From the NCBI GenBank assembly GCA_030151145.1, contig JASLEL010000203.1:1-7782 (forward strand): 7,782 nucleotides of DNA, given 5' to 3'. Made by a program: the position numbers and the translations under genes. The notes below the pieces were generated by a model. It was not told the DNA's origin, did not search any database, and saw only the letters and a list, made by a program, of their open reading frames with translations. The stretch comes from Aquirhabdus sp. (GTDB lineage: Bacteria > Pseudomonadota > Gammaproteobacteria > Pseudomonadales > Moraxellaceae). Shown piece after piece: positions 6,724 through 7,782 of this stretch; within the stretch, counting starts at the first letter, position 1; the number at the start of each line of letters is the position of its first letter.

Positions 6724-6787
6724 CCGGTCCGGCTTTTTTGCCGAAGGGTCGGGTACACAGAGGAAGGGGTCCTTCCTTTTGAAGGGA
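6724..6787 (+). promoter_or_regulatory. Structured argF leader with competing hairpins
   Basis: The first hairpin pairs CCGGTC and CGGC (6724-6733) with GCCG (6740-6743) and GGTCGG (6747-6752) around a T6 loop. The second is a perfect 7-bp stem AGGAAGG (6761-6767) / CCTTCCT (6771-6777) with a GGT loop and three further T, which is terminator-like. The same CCTTC (6771-6775) can instead pair with GAAGG (6781-6785), excluding the second hairpin and sitting just upstream of the ribosome site GGAG (6792-6795). GAAGGG occurs three times, at 6743, 6763 and 6781. The sequence pattern is plain; a regulatory role is inference. Confidence 0.45.
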
Positions 6788-6800
6788 ATGCGGAGCACGT

Positions 6801-7739
6801 ATGTTCAAGCACCACAATCAGCCGCCAAGACATTTTTTAAGTTTGCTGGATGTCACACCGGATGAACTGAATCGCATCATTGATCGTGCAATCGCATTAA
6901 AAGCCATGAGCCGCGATGATGTCCTGCACCGCCCTTTCATAGGCCGCGTGCTGGGAATGATTTTTGAAAAATCCAGTACCCGTACCCGTATTTCGTTTGA
7001 AGCCGGCATGAACCAACTCGGCGGCAGTGCCATTTTCCTGTCCCCGCGCGACACCCAGCTCGGTCGTGGCGAGCCCATCGAAGATTCGGCGCGGGTCATT
7101 TCACGCATGGTTGATCTCGTGATGATCCGCACCTTTGCCCATGAGACCGTAGAGCGCTTCGCCGCTTACTCCCGTGTGCCGGTGATCAATGGTCTGACCG
7201 ATGCGCATCACCCCTGCCAGTTGCTGGCCGATCTGCAGACTTTCAAAGAAATGCGCGGCGACTTTAAGGGCAAGACCTTCGCCTGGATTGGCGATGGCAA
7301 CAACATGTGCAATTCCTATATCCACGCGGCTCACCAGCTCGGCTTTAAGCTAAGAATCGCCGCGCCCTATGGCTTTGAGCCAGAGCCTAAGCTGGTTCAG
7401 GACTTTAGTCACTGTGTCGAGCTGGTCTATACCTCAGAAGAAGCCGCCGAAGGTGCACATCTGGTCGCCACTGATGTCTGGACCAGTATGGGACAGGAAG
7501 CCGAGCAAGGTATCCGTAAACGCCGCTTTGCCACCTATCAGATCACGCCTCGCCTGCTCGATCTCGCAGCCGATGACGTGCTGTTCATGCATTGCCTGCC
7601 CGCCCACCGTGGTGAGGAAATCAGCCAGGACCTGCTCGACGACCCGCGTTCGGTCGCCTGGGACCAGGCTGAAAACCGGCTGCATGCGCAGAAGGCCCTT
7701 CTCGAATTCCTTGTCGAACCGGCTTACCACCACGCATGA
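6801..7739 (+). CDS. argF: Ornithine carbamoyltransferase, anabolic type
   Basis: The 312-residue enzyme makes citrulline from ornithine and carbamoyl phosphate in cytosolic arginine synthesis. The carbamoyl-phosphate loop S-S-T-R-T-R is at 58-63. H-P-C-Q is at 137-140, the ornithine-side D-V-W-T-S-M-G-Q-E at 225-233, and the H-C-L-P motif at 264-267. Length is normal for the family. The region G-M-I-F-E-K-S-S-T-R-T-R and the C-terminal W-D-Q-A-E-N-R-L-H-A-Q-K-A-L-L closely match the anabolic Pseudomonas ArgF as I remember it, more than the catabolic ArcB type. The start is ATG 6801 with GGAG at 6792-6795; the first nine residues form a short variable extension before R-H-F-L-S-L. It overlaps the next gene by ATGA, suggesting an operon and translational coupling. 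The long structured leader may add control. No ArgR site is recognisable to me. Confidence 0.96.
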   Translation: MFKHHNQPPRHFLSLLDVTPDELNRIIDRAIALKAMSRDDVLHRPFIGRVLGMIFEKSSTRTRISFEAGMNQLGGSAIFLSPRDTQLGRGEPIEDSARVISRMVDLVMIRTFAHETVERFAAYSRVPVINGLTDAHHPCQLLADLQTFKEMRGDFKGKTFAWIGDGNNMCNSYIHAAHQLGFKLRIAAPYGFEPEPKLVQDFSHCVELVYTSEEAAEGAHLVATDVWTSMGQEAEQGIRKRRFATYQITPRLLDLAADDVLFMHCLPAHRGEEISQDLLDDPRSVAWDQAENRLHAQKALLEFLVEPAYHHA

Positions 7740-7782
7740 GTCAACCCCTACTGCTCAACCTGCGCAACCTCGCCTGCGGCTA
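7736..7782 (+). CDS. Start of a probable ABC-transporter ATP-binding protein (partial)
   Basis: Only 15 codons are visible: M-S-Q-P-L-L-L-N-L-R-N-L-A-C-G, with the next codon cut at TA (Tyr or stop). The pattern L-x-L-R-N-L-x-C-G-Y is the usual first strand and A-loop (aromatic that stacks on adenine) of ABC ATPases. The start ATG overlaps the argF TGA by 4 bases, which supports a real, coupled gene. I recall that argF of Pseudomonas aeruginosa also neighbours an ABC ATP-binding gene, which fits. Walker motifs lie outside the window, so the product call is tentative. Confidence 0.5.
   Translation, partial: MSQPLLLNLRNLACG

Noticed and set aside
6788..6865. ATG at 6788 as an alternative or leader start upstream of argF
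   Set aside because: It is in another frame, ends after 25 codons inside argF, and its product resembles nothing. The ribosome site GGAG fits ATG 6801.
1..7782. CRISPR arrays, insertion sequences, tRNA or rRNA genes
   Set aside because: I read both strands for regular repeats, transposase motifs and cloverleaf or CCA-ending segments and found none.

Overview
The window looks like chromosomal DNA from a gammaproteobacterium, probably order Pseudomonadales and possibly a higher-GC member of Moraxellaceae. The encoded ArgF closely matches my recollection of the anabolic Pseudomonas-type ornithine carbamoyltransferase. The NAD kinase N-terminus (F-R-N-I-G-L-I-G-R-P) resembles Acinetobacter-type NadK. 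No database search was possible, so this placement is inference.

Layout. On the minus strand at the left edge is the 5' end of nadK (1-191). Upstream of it, on the same strand, is an EntD/Sfp-type 4'-phosphopantetheinyl transferase (368-1186). A 284-bp divergent control region (1187-1470) separates this from the main gene (1471-5559), which encodes a 1362-residue membrane-bound, NRPS-like enzyme of the Pls/PosA family. Its layout is adenylation domain, carrier (T) domain, then six transmembrane segments interleaved with three tandem, mutually similar, hexapeptide-rich domains. This is the arrangement of the epsilon-poly-L-lysine synthetase Pls. A GC-rich hairpin follows its stop codon. Next come a TetR-family regulator (5903-6574) with a perfect palindrome over its likely promoter, and then argF (6801-7739) behind a strong sigma70-like promoter and a structured leader. 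The first codons of what looks like an ABC-transporter ATPase overlap the argF stop by 4 bp (7736-7782).

How the genes may work together. The transferase would convert the apo carrier domain of the Pls-like enzyme (Ser586) to its holo form, and the enzyme would then adenylate, tether and polymerise an amino acid at the inner membrane. By hand alignment to GrsA, the substrate pocket reads D-M-E-H-N-G-T-V-S plus Lys528. The acidic residue at the third position suits a cationic amino acid (lysine, ornithine or a diamino acid), but the product cannot be read from the sequence. No condensation domain, thioesterase, dedicated exporter or polymer hydrolase is visible. The synthetase/transferase pair, with the TetR gene downstream, sits between housekeeping genes (nadK; argF) and looks like a compact accessory cassette for a secreted or envelope-associated homopoly-amino acid in a Gram-negative host.
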